The notes under the pieces are model-generated. The model saw nothing but the letters and a program-made list of their open reading frames with translations. It made no database searches and was not told the origin of the DNA. A stretch of 64,000 nt of DNA. Source: Parasponia andersonii (lineage: Eukaryota > Streptophyta > Magnoliopsida > Rosales > Cannabaceae). Numbering within the stretch: the stretch's first letter is position 1; every line of letters starts with the position of its first letter. The stretch spans positions 388,126 through 452,125 of the forward strand of contig JXTB01000303.1 in NCBI GenBank assembly GCA_002914805.1, in the 5' to 3' direction. This document shows positions 49,425 through 60,840 of this stretch, piece by piece. Both the position numbers and the translations under genes were made by a program.

Positions 49425-52260
49425 TGTAGCACCCCCTAGCTTAACTATATGACTATATAGGTCAAACTAGGAAGTATTACTCTTTTATAAACCATAGCTT
49501 TAGTTTTGTTGAAAAATTTGGGCCAATTTAAACTTTTAAAACTCTAAAACAAAAGAACCTGCGTGGCATTACTTTCTGAAAGTCTCTTTACAAATTGTAC
49601 AACCAAAAAGTTCTTATCCATTTATCTGGCCATCCACAGACATACCAAAATATCAAAATACAAAAAAAACATCACCATAAGTCAAGCTCATCTACATCTG
49701 TATGATCGTGGCGAGAAGAAAGCGTGCTAGCTAACCGGTAACTCTATACATCATATATCTCATCACCTGTATCATAGGAACTAAATGAGCTGATGCTTAG
49801 TAAGTAAAGATCATGCATGCTCGTGAATATGTTTGGTGCACAAACTTCATTGAAATTCTCATTGTACTCTTTCTTCCATAACTTTTCATTTTGATGTACT
49901 TTTCTTAGAAAACATTTCTTTATAGGGCCCTTGTGTACTGTACAAAGTTGCGGCAGTTAGTAGGCCGCGCCCACCTATATGGGAAGAAAGCACATGGCCA
50001 ATGCGAACTATACCTACCCAATATAGACCGACTAGGTAATGTACCTAATAAATCTCATAGTACAAGGCTTAGTCCCGGCAATCGATAAGCTATACCCACC
50101 TATGTGGAAAGGATGCTTATGCAAACTATAGTTACCCAACACAGATAGACTAGACAATGTACTTAAAATATATCTTGTAAAATCAATATAATGGTACTAC
50201 TTTAAATCCAATGCGTGGAAAACTTCATTTCTTTGAAAATCATGCTTAAATGATCATGTCATACTTATGTTTCTGTAAACTTTAAACCAACAATATAAAT
50301 AACATATAATTGAAATAATATACATAAGCATGTAGGAAAACATCTTGTATCTACTATTGTTCTTGTGATGTAGTTAAAATAAATCTTCACTTACCTTGTG
50401 TCTGGTAGAAAAGATAGTGGAAAGGGTCATGTCCTCTGTGGCAGGGTGTGTGGAAGACCTGATGTCAATTTTCTTACTAATATTATCACTACAATGTAAA
50501 ATGCTTAAAGAAAATAAGTAGAAGACTGAATCACAACTTTTACAACAGAAGGAACCCTAATCACAAAATGAACCAAAATGTCACCTACTTTCATAAAAAC
50601 TAGTCCATTTGTTTCTAAATGGTACCATTTGGTTCTAAAAATATTTAGACATCATCTCCCCCATTTTTAGGACATCCTCATATGATTAAAATCATGGTTT
50701 AAGACCTATAATAACAATCAATAAGCTAATTCCCACATATACAATTCAAAGAGGATCAGTTAGAGCAACCTAGGTACATTTGAATTCCTTTCATTTAGAC
50801 AAAGTTTAAAACCACTTTAATACTTATGTGTCATCATAACCATCCACCAAATGAGTGTAATAATTATTAGGATCCATAAAATATACACTCCAAGTTTAGA
50901 AAATCAGATTACAAATATAAAAACTTAATCTACCACACATGACAACACTTAAATCCTTAACTAGTACACTTTAGGGCTTTAAGTATAACTTTAATCCTCC
51001 ACTTGAATTTTGTATTTTCAATTATATATAAGGCTTCCTTAGACCTTAATTCATCAAATAAAAGCTTTAATTCAAGAGCTAAAGTAATAGAAATAAATTA
51101 CCAATTCTAAATTCCACAAAAAGATCACCTTGACTAGTTTGAACTTTTGTTGAAGCTCTTGCTTTCTACTTGCACAAAACTGATTTTCAAGGCTTTGAAA
51201 TTGATCTTAGGACTCAAGAGGACCTAGAGGAAACATGTATCAAGTGGAAAATTGAAATAACAAAATAAAACCTAGGAAGAAGAACTAGTAGAATTACCTT
51301 GACTAGTTTAGACCTATCTTGCTTTCTTGAGCTCCAAATTGAGTTCTACCACTTGGAAACTCTTAGATATAGATAAGAGGAGTTGAGAGAAGTATAGAAA
51401 GTGGTTGGAGTGGTGGAAGTTGTGGTTGGGGAGGAAGAGGAAAGAAATGACAAGATTTGGTCAAAAATCAAGGGGTATTTTGGGTATTTTGCTCTCTACT
51501 TTCAACGCGTCAAGATCTAAAACATCCTTAGCATGCTCACCATATTGCTGGTCAATCCTATCACCTAAGTGTAGAGCAATATGGTGAAACCTAGCTTAGA
51601 AAGTGAAAACTAGTGATACTTTGACCTATAATCCCATATGGCCAATCTTATTGTAATCTAGTGAAACCTAGCCCCATAACCAATCATTAAATATAAAAAT
51701 AAGTCAATTAAAATCCAATCAATAATGCAAACTTAGTATCAATTCCTAATTATTAGAATGCAGAAAGATGACATTACACGATTAAGCTGAATCTAAGCTA
51801 GCTTAGTATAATTAAATACAGTTCAGTATAGTGACTATCACCTCGTGATTACCTGGAATGAACATTTTTGAAGACACTAGAAATGAGTCTTAAACATTGA
51901 ATTAAAGCTATTTGACATGCTAAATTCACAGTGAATTTGGCTCTGAAAAGCGTGAAAAATGCATTTTACCGAAAAATTACTATTTGACCAAATTATCAAC
52001 AAACATAGCTTTTAATACATGTGCATATAGTATTATCTTTCATGAATGTATTCTTTGTTCTCTTTCTGAGGGTACTGAGCCTTTACACTGTATGGGAACA
52101 CTTCGACAACCATTGGTATAATAATACATATTGAAAGCATTTAACAATCAAAATGAGCAATTTGTCATAGAATTGACACTAGTTTCATGATATGTCTATT
52201 ACGTAATATGAACATGTTTATTATTAGCTTATGATGTATGTGAGAAATTTGGGCATCACA
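49425..52260 (-). mobile_element. 5' LTR of E1 (right outer LTR)
   Basis: It starts TGTAGCACCCCCTAGC and ends TTTGGGCATCACA, bounded by the primer site on the left and the target duplication AGACC on the right. At 2836 bp it is the most complete reference copy of this LTR family in the window. Contained open frames are short and not conserved. Confidence 0.92.
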
Positions 52261-54405
52261 AGACCGTCAAACACTCTTTGTATGGTACCTTGAGATATTT
52301 TGTAAGTTTTGGGCAACAAACTCCTCATTTTGAACTCTGTCTAAAGTGAATGACCAAAATTGACCGAAAAATTGCTAATTGGAAAAACCAAGTGCTAGAT
52401 ACAATGAATTGAGTTCTAGAACAACAAACCCTCTTTCTTTTATACCTCAAGACATTGGTTAAGTTTCGGGCAACAAACTTATTATTTTACCTCTCTACAT
52501 AGATAATGACCAAAACTGACCGAAAATTGCCAATTGGCAAAACTAGGTGCCAAATACAATGAATTGAGTTCTAGACCCTCAAAGACTCATTTTTTAGGAC
52601 CTTGAGACATTAGGTAACCTTCTGAAAATAGATGCCTTGTTTTGAACTCTCTCTAATGTAAATGACCAAAATTGACTGAAAATTACCAATGGGAACACAA
52701 GGTATGAGATACAACAAATTGAGTTCTACAACTAAACACTCTTTATTTGTCACCTTGAGAGTACGTAAGGTTGGGATAAGGAAAACTCCTTTTTTTGAAC
52801 TCTCTCCAAAGAAAATGACCAAAATTGATTGAAAATTGCAAATTGGGAAAACTAGGTACTAGGTACAACGAATTGAGTTCTGGACTGTTAAAAACTCTTT
52901 GTTTGGTACTTTCAGACATTAGGTAAGTTCTGCACTAAGAAAAACTATTTATTTGTTACCTGGAGAGAGTAGGTAGGTTTTGGACAACAAACATGTTATT
53001 TTGAAATCTCTCCAAAGAGAATGACCTAAATTGACCGACAAATTACTAATTAGGAAAACTAGGTGCCAGATACAACGAATTAAGTTCTAGACCCTCAAAC
53101 ACTCGTTTTTTGGGACCTTGACATATTAGGTAATTTTCTGGCAATAGACGCCTTGTTTTGAACTCTCTCTAATGTAAATGACCAAAATTGATTGAAAATT
53201 ACCAATGGGAACACAAGGTATGAGATACAACAAATTAAGTTCTACAACTAAACTCTTTTTAGTTTTTACCTTGAGAGAGTAGGTGAGATTGGGACAAGAA
53301 AAACTCTTTATTTTGAACTCTCTCCAAAGAAAATGACCAAAATTGATTGAATTGCAAATTTGGAAAACTAGGTGCTAGGTACAATGAATTGAGTTCTTGA
53401 CCGTTAAACACTCTTTGTTTTGTACCTTCAGACATTAGCTAAGTTTCACGTAAGAAACTCCTAATTTTAAACTCTCTTTAAAGAGAATGACCAAAATTGA
53501 CTAAAAATCGGCAATTGGGAAATCTAGGTGCTAGACAAAATGAATTGAGTTCGAGACCGACAAATACTCTTTGTTTGGTACCCTAAGACATTAAGTAAGT
53601 TTCGTACCACAACCTCCTTATTTCGACCTCTCTCCAAAGAGGATGACCAAAATTGACCGAAAATTACCGACTAGAAAAACTTGGTGCTAGATACAACGAC
53701 ATGAGTTCTACACCCTTAAAAACTCTTTGTTTGATTCCTTGAGAAATTTGTTAAGTTTCAGATAACAAACTCCTTATTTTGAACTCTATCCAAAGTGAAT
53801 GACCAAAATATACCGAAAATTGCTAATTGGTAAAACTAGGTCCTAGATACAACGAATTGAGTTCTAGACTAATGAATACCTTTATTTGGTACATTGAGAC
53901 ATTAACTAAGTTTCGGGCAACAAAATCCTTGTTTTGAACTCTCTCCAAAGAGAATAACCAAAATTGACCAAAAATTGCCAATTGGGAAAACTAGGTGCTA
54001 GATACAACGAATTAAGTTCTAGAACAACAAATACTCTTTGTTTGGTTTCATGAGACATTGGTAAGCTTCAGGCAAAGAACTGATTACTTTGACCTTTCTC
54101 TAAAGAGAATGACCAAAACTGACTGAAAATTGCCAATAGGAAAAACTAGGTGCTTGACATAATGAATTGAGTTCCAAAACCTCAAACACTCTTTGTTTGG
54201 TACCTCAAGACATGGGGTAAATTACGGGCAATAAACTCCTTGTTTTGGATTCTCTACAAACTTAATTTCAAAAATTGACTGAATATTGCTAATTGGGAAA
54301 CCAATGTGCTAGATATAACAAATTGGATCCCAGACCATCAAACACTTATTTTTTGTACCTTGAGACATTAGGTAAGTTCTACACTGAGAAACACTATTTA
54401 TTTGT
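52261..54405. repeat. Satellite array, right block
   Basis: The same 155-bp monomers resume after E1 in the phase expected from the left block, beginning AGACCGTCAAACACTCTTTG. About 14 monomers are present. From 53587 the first five types and the start of the 50-bp stub repeat the order seen at 24257 and 25705. The array ends mid-stub at about 54405, at TATTTATTTGTT. Confidence 0.93.
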
Positions 54406-56405
54406 TGTGGCTCACTACAATAAAAACTAATTCACATTTTTTGATAAAAACTAAATTTGACATTATCTTATTTTAGCATTAATAACTGGTAAAGTGCACA
54501 AAAAAAAGTATTTTATTTTCTTAAAGATAGGTCATCTATTATCCAAATATTACTCCAACACCTGAGCAGGGAAAAAAACAAACATTACTCCAATATAATA
54601 CATGTATGTGCACGTATATATATATATATAGAGGACCAATCCGGTAGGTTTTTTTTTACCTATACATAGGTATCATTTTAGCTAATAAAAATTTATCATG
54701 TACATTTTTATAGTAAAAACTAAGAAAGAGAAATAGCATTAGTAATGCATGTCTTTTTATACACTTCATTATACCCATTGGATCACCATTAGATGATGAT
54801 CCAATGACTGTAGATGATGATCCAATGGCTGAAAAAAAATACCTACACATAGATTAAAACAATACTTATTAGATTGGCAACCAGATATATATTAAAGAAA
54901 GAGGGAAATCAGTCCAAAATCAAATTTGGAGATTTGAGTATTATGTTTTCTATCGATCTAGGTTACACAAAAGTAAAACTTTAGACTAACGAAAAGTTAG
55001 GCTTTTTAGTGAGTGAGGCAGAGGAGAGTGAGAGAGGGATATACTAAGGATCAAGAGAGAGGTAGGATGAAAATCTGATATAAAGGACTGAATGAGACAG
55101 AGAGAGTCGAGAGAGAAGAAATGGTTGGGGGCTATCAAACTAAGAAGAAAGAACTAGGCTTATGGTTAGATTAGATCAAATATTTTTTTCCTTCTTTTTA
55201 AATTTCGAGTCGGGGTCGGGTAACCCGAACCCATAAAATGAACAATTGAACCAAGCCTAAAAATGCACGAATAGGGTTAGTTTTTACCTGAATTTTCAGG
55301 TTTAAAAATCTAGACCTGAATTTTGGGTCAGGTCCATTCAGATCAGGCGAGTGTGCTAGGTTTGGACCCTTTTGTGTACCCCAAATTCGTATAGCTAGTG
55401 AAGGGAGTCTTCTAAGGGAAACTTACAAAAATTAGCTGAGAAGAAAAAAGACCATAATGATATTGATGTCATCAAGTTACTTGCCTCATGAGAAAAACAC
55501 AATGTTGTGATCCTAGCCTTGTTGTTGTTAGCAACAATCCAATGGGAGTTTTTATAAGATTAGTCTGGATCTTTATCCAAAAAGAGAGGAGAAACTAATG
55601 TTGATATTGTCATTTAAGGCTATTTGTGTTTATGTATGTTTGGTTGTAAATACATTAGAAATTTTTGGATAAGGGGAGATTGAAAGTTCTCAAGTTAGCA
55701 TCTTCATAACACCAAAAATTTCATATTCTTCTCTTACTCAGAATGATCATGATAAATAATTAATGTCTTAATTTCCAATCTTTATTTTGAGATCATTATC
55801 TGGAAAATCATTTTTCATATGATTTGTATGAGGATATTTTTCTTAAGTGACGGATTTATTGTAGAAATGTTTTTTACAATTAAATTTGTTATTTCTTTGA
55901 ATTTTTCCTTACAAGGCCTATTTCTGAGCATCCATCTAAAGCCTCAACTCTTAACAGGCTGAAAGTTATAGAGAAGGCCTATTGGCACATTTCATTCTTA
56001 TATAAATGATCTGTGTTGGTACAATTTTTCGTCTGAGCACCAACTTAGTGCACCTTATACTCTATGTCGGAAGTAAATATATTCACCATTGATGTCGAGA
56101 TCGACCTGGCCATTGCAGAGAGTAAAGCAAAATGTTCTAATGTCGCGAGCTAAGAAGGTGGTATCAATATAGTACCTGACAAACACTCTTTCACGCTCAA
56201 GTCATCAGTGGGCCATGGTGGCGCAAATAAAGGGATTTGAGAATGTTACAGAGAAAAGAGAATATTAGCAAGATTTAGGATGTTTTGGAGTACGAATGGT
56301 GGCTTACCCTAATCATTAGGAAAGTGATGCTTTTATAGAGGTGCGCTAATCCTCATAACATAGGATGGTCGATACTTGTCCTTATGAATGGGCACCATGT
56401 ATGGA
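54406..56405. other. Unassigned AT-rich region right of the satellite
   Basis: No gene is supported. It contains a possible CACTA-type terminus at 54413, a short TA microsatellite near 54617-54630, a 9-bp hairpin at 54776-54806, a GA-rich stretch near 55010-55130, and a GGGTCGGGTAACCCGAACCC motif near 55215 that I recall from plant intergenic repeats. The last part (about 55900-56405) is moderately GC-richer, without an open frame, and continues at 62362 on the other side of the Athila-like element. Confidence 0.5.
54413..54480 (+). other. Possible CACTA-type transposon terminus
   Basis: CACTACAATAAAAACTAA resembles the CACTACAAGAAAA start of plant CACTA (En/Spm) transposons and sits exactly where the satellite ends. 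I found no matching inverted TAGTG end in the window and no subterminal repeats, so this is weak. Confidence 0.25.
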
Positions 56406-58145
56406 TATTGGTTGAAATGTGCAACTATAAATTATATTTACACACTTCCATTTAAGTGCACACGGCCACAAGTAATATAGATTTAGGAGTTAAGATTGTC
56501 GAACCCACGAAGATTGATTACTAAGTCTAGGCTAAGTATTAAAATTATTTTAATTCTAACTTTATCCAAATAACCGAAATAAAGATTTTGAAGAAATAAA
56601 ATAAAAGAAACTAAATTTTAATGAAAATGAAAAAGCAAGCAATATGAAATATGTCTAGGTTTACTAATTTCCCAATCATCCTTTAAACAAATAATTTTCT
56701 AATTTTCCTCTTAAATTAACTAATCCATCAGAGTTATCCAAATAATCGAAATAAAGATTTTGAAGAAATAAAATAAATTTTAATGCAAATGAAAAAGCAA
56801 GCAATAAGAAATATGTCTAGGTTTACTAATTTCCCAATCATCCTTTAAACAAACAATTTTCTAATTTCCCTCTTAAATTAACTAATCCATCAGAGTTATC
56901 AACCGAGAATTCAAATGTATTCAAACATAAATTGACTAGATTTATTAAGTTTAGTTATTCTCACACAAAAGTTGTACAAGTCACATAGGTATACTCCTAT
57001 CCTATGCAAGCTTACTTAAAACTAGGTAATCTTATGTTGTTTTACCTAAGTCCAAACCTAAATTTTCCTTCCTGAGTTCATAAAGGCTTCACTCAATAAT
57101 CTATTTAGTGATCAATTAAATAGAAGCAATAAGCATAAGGTAGAACAAATAACTCAACAATGGATTTGATAAATGAAAGAAGAGAAATAAACAAACACAA
57201 GATATTAGGTTAGTTCACATAGTAAAACTAGACAAAAATATCTGTTCATAATATTAATTAAGAACAATAACATTATAATTTAATGAATTAAAGAAATACA
57301 AAATCAAAGAGAAAAAAGCTATAGAATTCCCCCTTAGAAAAGCTTGATGGTGTTCATGGAAGTTGTCAAGCTCCTCCTCCAAGCTTGGCTCTTGTTTCCT
57401 TGAATCCTCTTTCTAGGATTTCTTCTCAACTATGCTACTCTCTAAATATGAAAAATACAAAGAAAACCTCTCAAGAAAATGAAAAGAAAAAGCTAAGAAC
57501 AAACTATAGTGTTGATGTTGTGGAGGAAATCAAAAAATAGAGTTGGTTCGAGCATGTCTTTATCTTCTTCTTCCTCTTCTTCCACTCCTTTTATGGCTGC
57601 CACTCTCTCTTTCTCTCTATCTCAATATGCCTCTTTCAACTCCAAAGGTAGGATTTTAAAGAGTGGCTCATACAAACCTAAGACTGGCTAAATCTGGATA
57701 CTTGGATCGTCAAAAAGTTGATCTCGGCTGTCAATTACTGCTCAGAAAATAGTGGGTGTTACTGTAGCACCATTTTTGGCACTACGGTGCCAAAAATTCC
57801 TAAGAAGCGCTACTTTTTGGTACTGCAACACCACTTTTCCATTGATTTGGTACCTCAGCTTCCCTGGTATACCATTTCTTTGATTTAGCTCTAATTTGGC
57901 TCATTTTTATTACGTTACAACCGTATCGGATTCAACTTCGATCTTAATAGTTTGAAAAACCAATTTGTTAGACAAAAGTTCACATTATTTTGCATCAAAA
58001 ACCTTTCTTTCATTCTCTTATCAACATAAACAAACAAAACATCAAAATAACAAGAAAAACACTTAAAAAAACTTAATATAAATAAGAACATAACAAAATT
58101 TAAGACATATTAGCACCAGATAACTCCATTGTTATAGACTTAACA
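56406..58145 (-). mobile_element. 3' LTR of the Athila/Tat-like element
   Basis: 1740 bp, from TATTGGTTGAAATGTG to GTTATAGACTTAACA, matching 60841-62361. On the minus strand it is preceded by the purine-rich AAGTTTAGGGGTG at 58146-58160. It carries a tandem duplication (56562-56894) that the other LTR lacks. A CTTCTTCTTCC-rich tract near 57560 is common to both LTRs. Confidence 0.88.
56562..56894. repeat. 172-bp tandem duplication in one LTR only
   Basis: Unit 1 (56562-56733) and unit 2 (56734-56894) both start TTATCCAAATAA and contain ATGTCTAGGTTTACTAATTT and AACTAATCCATCAGAG. The partner LTR has a single unit from about 61000. LTRs are identical at insertion, so this arose after the element landed (or was lost from the other LTR). 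Confidence 0.9.
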
Positions 58146-60000
58146 CACCCCTAAACTTAAGATTTTACTAGTCCTCGAGTAAAAGAAAAAGAAAAACACC
58201 TAAAAACACATAAGAGGTAATGTACTGATATTGATAATTTCTGATTAGTTCTCAATACTCACATAATAACAAAACCTAAAGAAAAGTGCAAATATTGGCT
58301 AGGTATTAAGAATAACTCAAGAGCACGTCCAATTTCAAATTGGATTTTCTGTGTGTTCATGGGTGTATGTGTGTGTGTGTGTGTGTACCTTTGTCCTATC
58401 ATTGTGTAAAATCCAGATAAGTTTATGCATACATATATTGAGTACAAAATCTCAAAGATAACAATCAAGTTCCATAAGTTTGCTTTTCAAATCCATCTCC
58501 ACTAATGTATATAAACACAACACCAAGGATCAAAAGGTCTTTATTAAGGTATAATGTGGGATTAGGTGAAGGTATAATATTTTGGATAAAGTAACTCAAA
58601 TCACCCTTAAGCATATTAACTCTAGGACTCATGTAGAGCTATTCTTTCACATACCAAGTAACATGCCAATAAAATCAAAATTTCTTTTTCTTCCATCGAC
58701 ACATAGCCAAACACGTATTCTTTTCTTTTTTTTTGGGTTGTTGTTGAGTTGCACACCCCAAAACTTATTTTCTTTCATGAATAAGTGTGTAACTCTTTTT
58801 TTTCTTACAATATCGCTCCACCCATCCTCCTAATAGCATAGTGTAGCTTAAAATGATTCAATAAGAACAATCAATATGCTCAAGGGGTAAAGATTGAATG
58901 ATATTATTTTAAGTTAAGCTAATATACATGTGGTTGAAAAAGAAAAGGCTTTACAAGGCTTAAAATGGGTATAATAGGGATAGAATATTAATGGTTAGCT
59001 TGAAAGGATCAAAGAGTCCAAAGATTGCCTAAATCATTTCTTTTGTGAAATACTATCTAGGACTTTGCTTTGATAGATTATCAAGCAAATTCTAGCACTT
59101 GTGAGATAAAAAAAAAATGTTATATTCACATAAATATTCTCTAGATTCACACACAAATCAAAGATTAAGTTATTGTGCTCAATATGGATTTTCACAATAA
59201 AAAATAGAACTAACACAAGAATTATCCATAAGACTAAGCCAATATTCATATTTTTCAATAATTTATGCACCAATTCACCCAAGGTTCTTATCATTAGAAC
59301 TAGATAATCACCAAAGAAAGCACAAAATTCCTCTACTTATTCAAAGACACAATCACACAACAAGAAAAATAAATACAGAACAACAAACAAACTAACACAA
59401 GAATAATCCAACATGACTTACCCCTTCCCCTAAACTTAGCATGAAAAATATTGGAAAATTAAAGAACAAAAAAATAAGTTTAGGGATACTCCTCTCATTA
59501 GCACATAGCCAAGAACCTTGATCTCCTTGAAGTAGCACCAACTCCTTAGATTGCTCAATATACCAAAATGAAAAGAAATACTTGGGTTACCTCCCAAGAA
59601 GAGCTTGAATTAAAGGTTTTGACTTACCTTTTTACTTGTGGCTCATCCACAAGTTGAGACCAAATGCGGTCTTCCCTTTATATCATCAATTGACCATCCC
59701 AATACATGAATATGATCTTTTGAGCTCCTATTTTGAGAATGTAATACCTTCATAATTAGGATGAAGAAATTATGAAAATGAGTTACCAATGGTCCATTTG
59801 TTGGAAATTGTTGATTTAGCAGTTGTAGACAAGAAAACTCCTCTCCAAGGTCTTCAATTCGAAGCTTTCTCATCAATGATGAACTTGGGATTGGAATTCT
59901 TCAAAGGATGTCATGTCAATATTTACATGTTGCTCTACATCACTTTGCATAGTGGCATTTCTCTCATCTCCTTCTTAAAGCTCAAAAATCGACTCATCAT
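58146..60000. other. Non-coding interior of the Athila/Tat-like element
   Basis: The purine tract lies beside the left LTR, followed by the CTAGTCCTCGAGTAAAAG box often seen next to the 3' LTR in this group, a TG dinucleotide run near 58365-58386 and AT-rich sequence. I see no pol domain; short open frames look accidental. Confidence 0.65.
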
Positions 60001-60729
60001 CAAATAAACCACTGCAAGTTGTAGTGGTGCAAAATTTCTCCTTCGGAGTCAAGTCGGTGTTGCTAAGGAAGGTGCCTTCGAGATGGTTGATGATTGTAGC
60101 AAGATGGCCTACTTGATATTCAAGATTTTGGATTAAGGCATCTTGCGCTTGGAGAACAGCATCCATTCTTTGCAATTGTTATATCATTAAGTCTTCTATA
60201 TATGGCTTTTTCTCTTACTTTAGGAGGTATGCATCCATTTTTCTTATGTAATGCTTAAGTACCTCCTCCAATGATGGCTTGTCTTCTTGTATAGATGGTT
60301 GATGTAGAAACTCTGATGTGAACATAGGCTCATTATAGAAATACGGTGATGGGCCTTGATTGTTACACCAAGAATAGTCATGGTATGCCTCTCAACTCGG
60401 ATTGTAGAAATTGGAGTGCGGGTACTTGCACTTTATTGCATATAGCCATTAGTAATAAAGTGTAATGATTGCAAGTTGTATGGGCATCATTTAGTTGGGT
60501 GGCATCCTCCACATAATTGGCAATTTACAAAGGGTCTTTGGGAAGCTAGTGCACCCAAGATATCAATTCTCTTGGTCGATTCACTCACTTGAGGGATCAA
60601 CTCCATAATTTCAAGTTTTTTGTTCAATTCGCTCAATTGAATGTTCAAAGCTATGAGAGATTCGTGCCATTGTCCATCAGTGTCCACCATATCTCTACCT
60701 CTACAATTACCATAGTATGCCATCAACAA
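60000..60729 (-). pseudogene. Gag remnants of the Athila/Tat-like element
   Basis: From high to low coordinates: a segment with LSELNKKLEIME and the Cys/His cluster NCQLCGGCHPTK (60729-60487), like the CELCGGPH zinc-binding segment of Athila-type gag. Then comes the Tyr-rich YNPGWRE-like stretch near 60390. Then comes LIQNLEYQVGHLATIINHLE with GTFLSNTDLTPKE (about 60140-60040), equivalent to the conserved LENQVGQLA...LPSNTE region. These blocks are diagnostic of the Athila/Tat gag. Fossil with several breaks. Confidence 0.75.
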
Positions 60730-60820
60730 GTACCTAAAATAAAAATTTAATAAATAAATAAAAAGTTTGAATTCAAGCTAAATTGGTATTAATATTAATA
60801 CGAATTAGTATTTCATTCTT

Positions 60821-60834
60821 TGGCAATGGTGCCA
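60821..60834 (-). promoter_or_regulatory. Primer binding site of the Athila/Tat-like element
   Basis: On the minus strand it reads TGGCACCATTGCCA, six bases from the LTR end. It is close to the TGGCGCCGTTGCC primer site of Athila-group elements, which pairs with tRNA-Asp. Confidence 0.75.
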
Positions 60835-60840
60835 AAAACT

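Larger units (their letters stand above)
29304..52260 (-). mobile_element. Chromovirus complex E1 inserted in the satellite (TSD AGACC), with nested insertions
   Basis: The outer LTRs are 29304-32195 and 49425-52260. The flanks are AGACC at 29299-29303 and AGACC at 52261-52265, and joining the flanks restores the satellite monomer in phase. The element reads on the minus strand: primer site beside the right LTR, purine tract beside the left LTR. The outer LTR length, the CPKCGKPHKGECL plus zinc-knuckle gag and the chromodomain point to the Tekay/Del group. At 23 kb it is far larger than one such element because it contains further LTR copies, a second pol body and a LINE. All copies are fossils with many breaks. 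The outer LTRs look roughly 90 percent alike by eye, suggesting an age of millions of years, not computed. Confidence 0.88.

Noticed and set aside
24252-54405. CRISPR-like array of regularly spaced repeats
   Set aside because: Monomers are contiguous 155-bp tandem copies without unique spacers, in a plant repeat setting.
55205-55235. GGGTCGGGTAACCCGAACCC motif as a transposon end
   Set aside because: Short, GC-rich text familiar from plant intergenic repeats; no paired copy in the window.
57509-57691. Ser-rich 60-codon open frame that could look like a transit peptide
   Set aside because: It lies in a CTTCTTCC tract inside the Athila-like LTR and has a counterpart in the other LTR; no gene context.
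58363-58386. TG dinucleotide run as a regulatory element
   Set aside because: A simple microsatellite in the non-coding interior of a retroelement; no further support.
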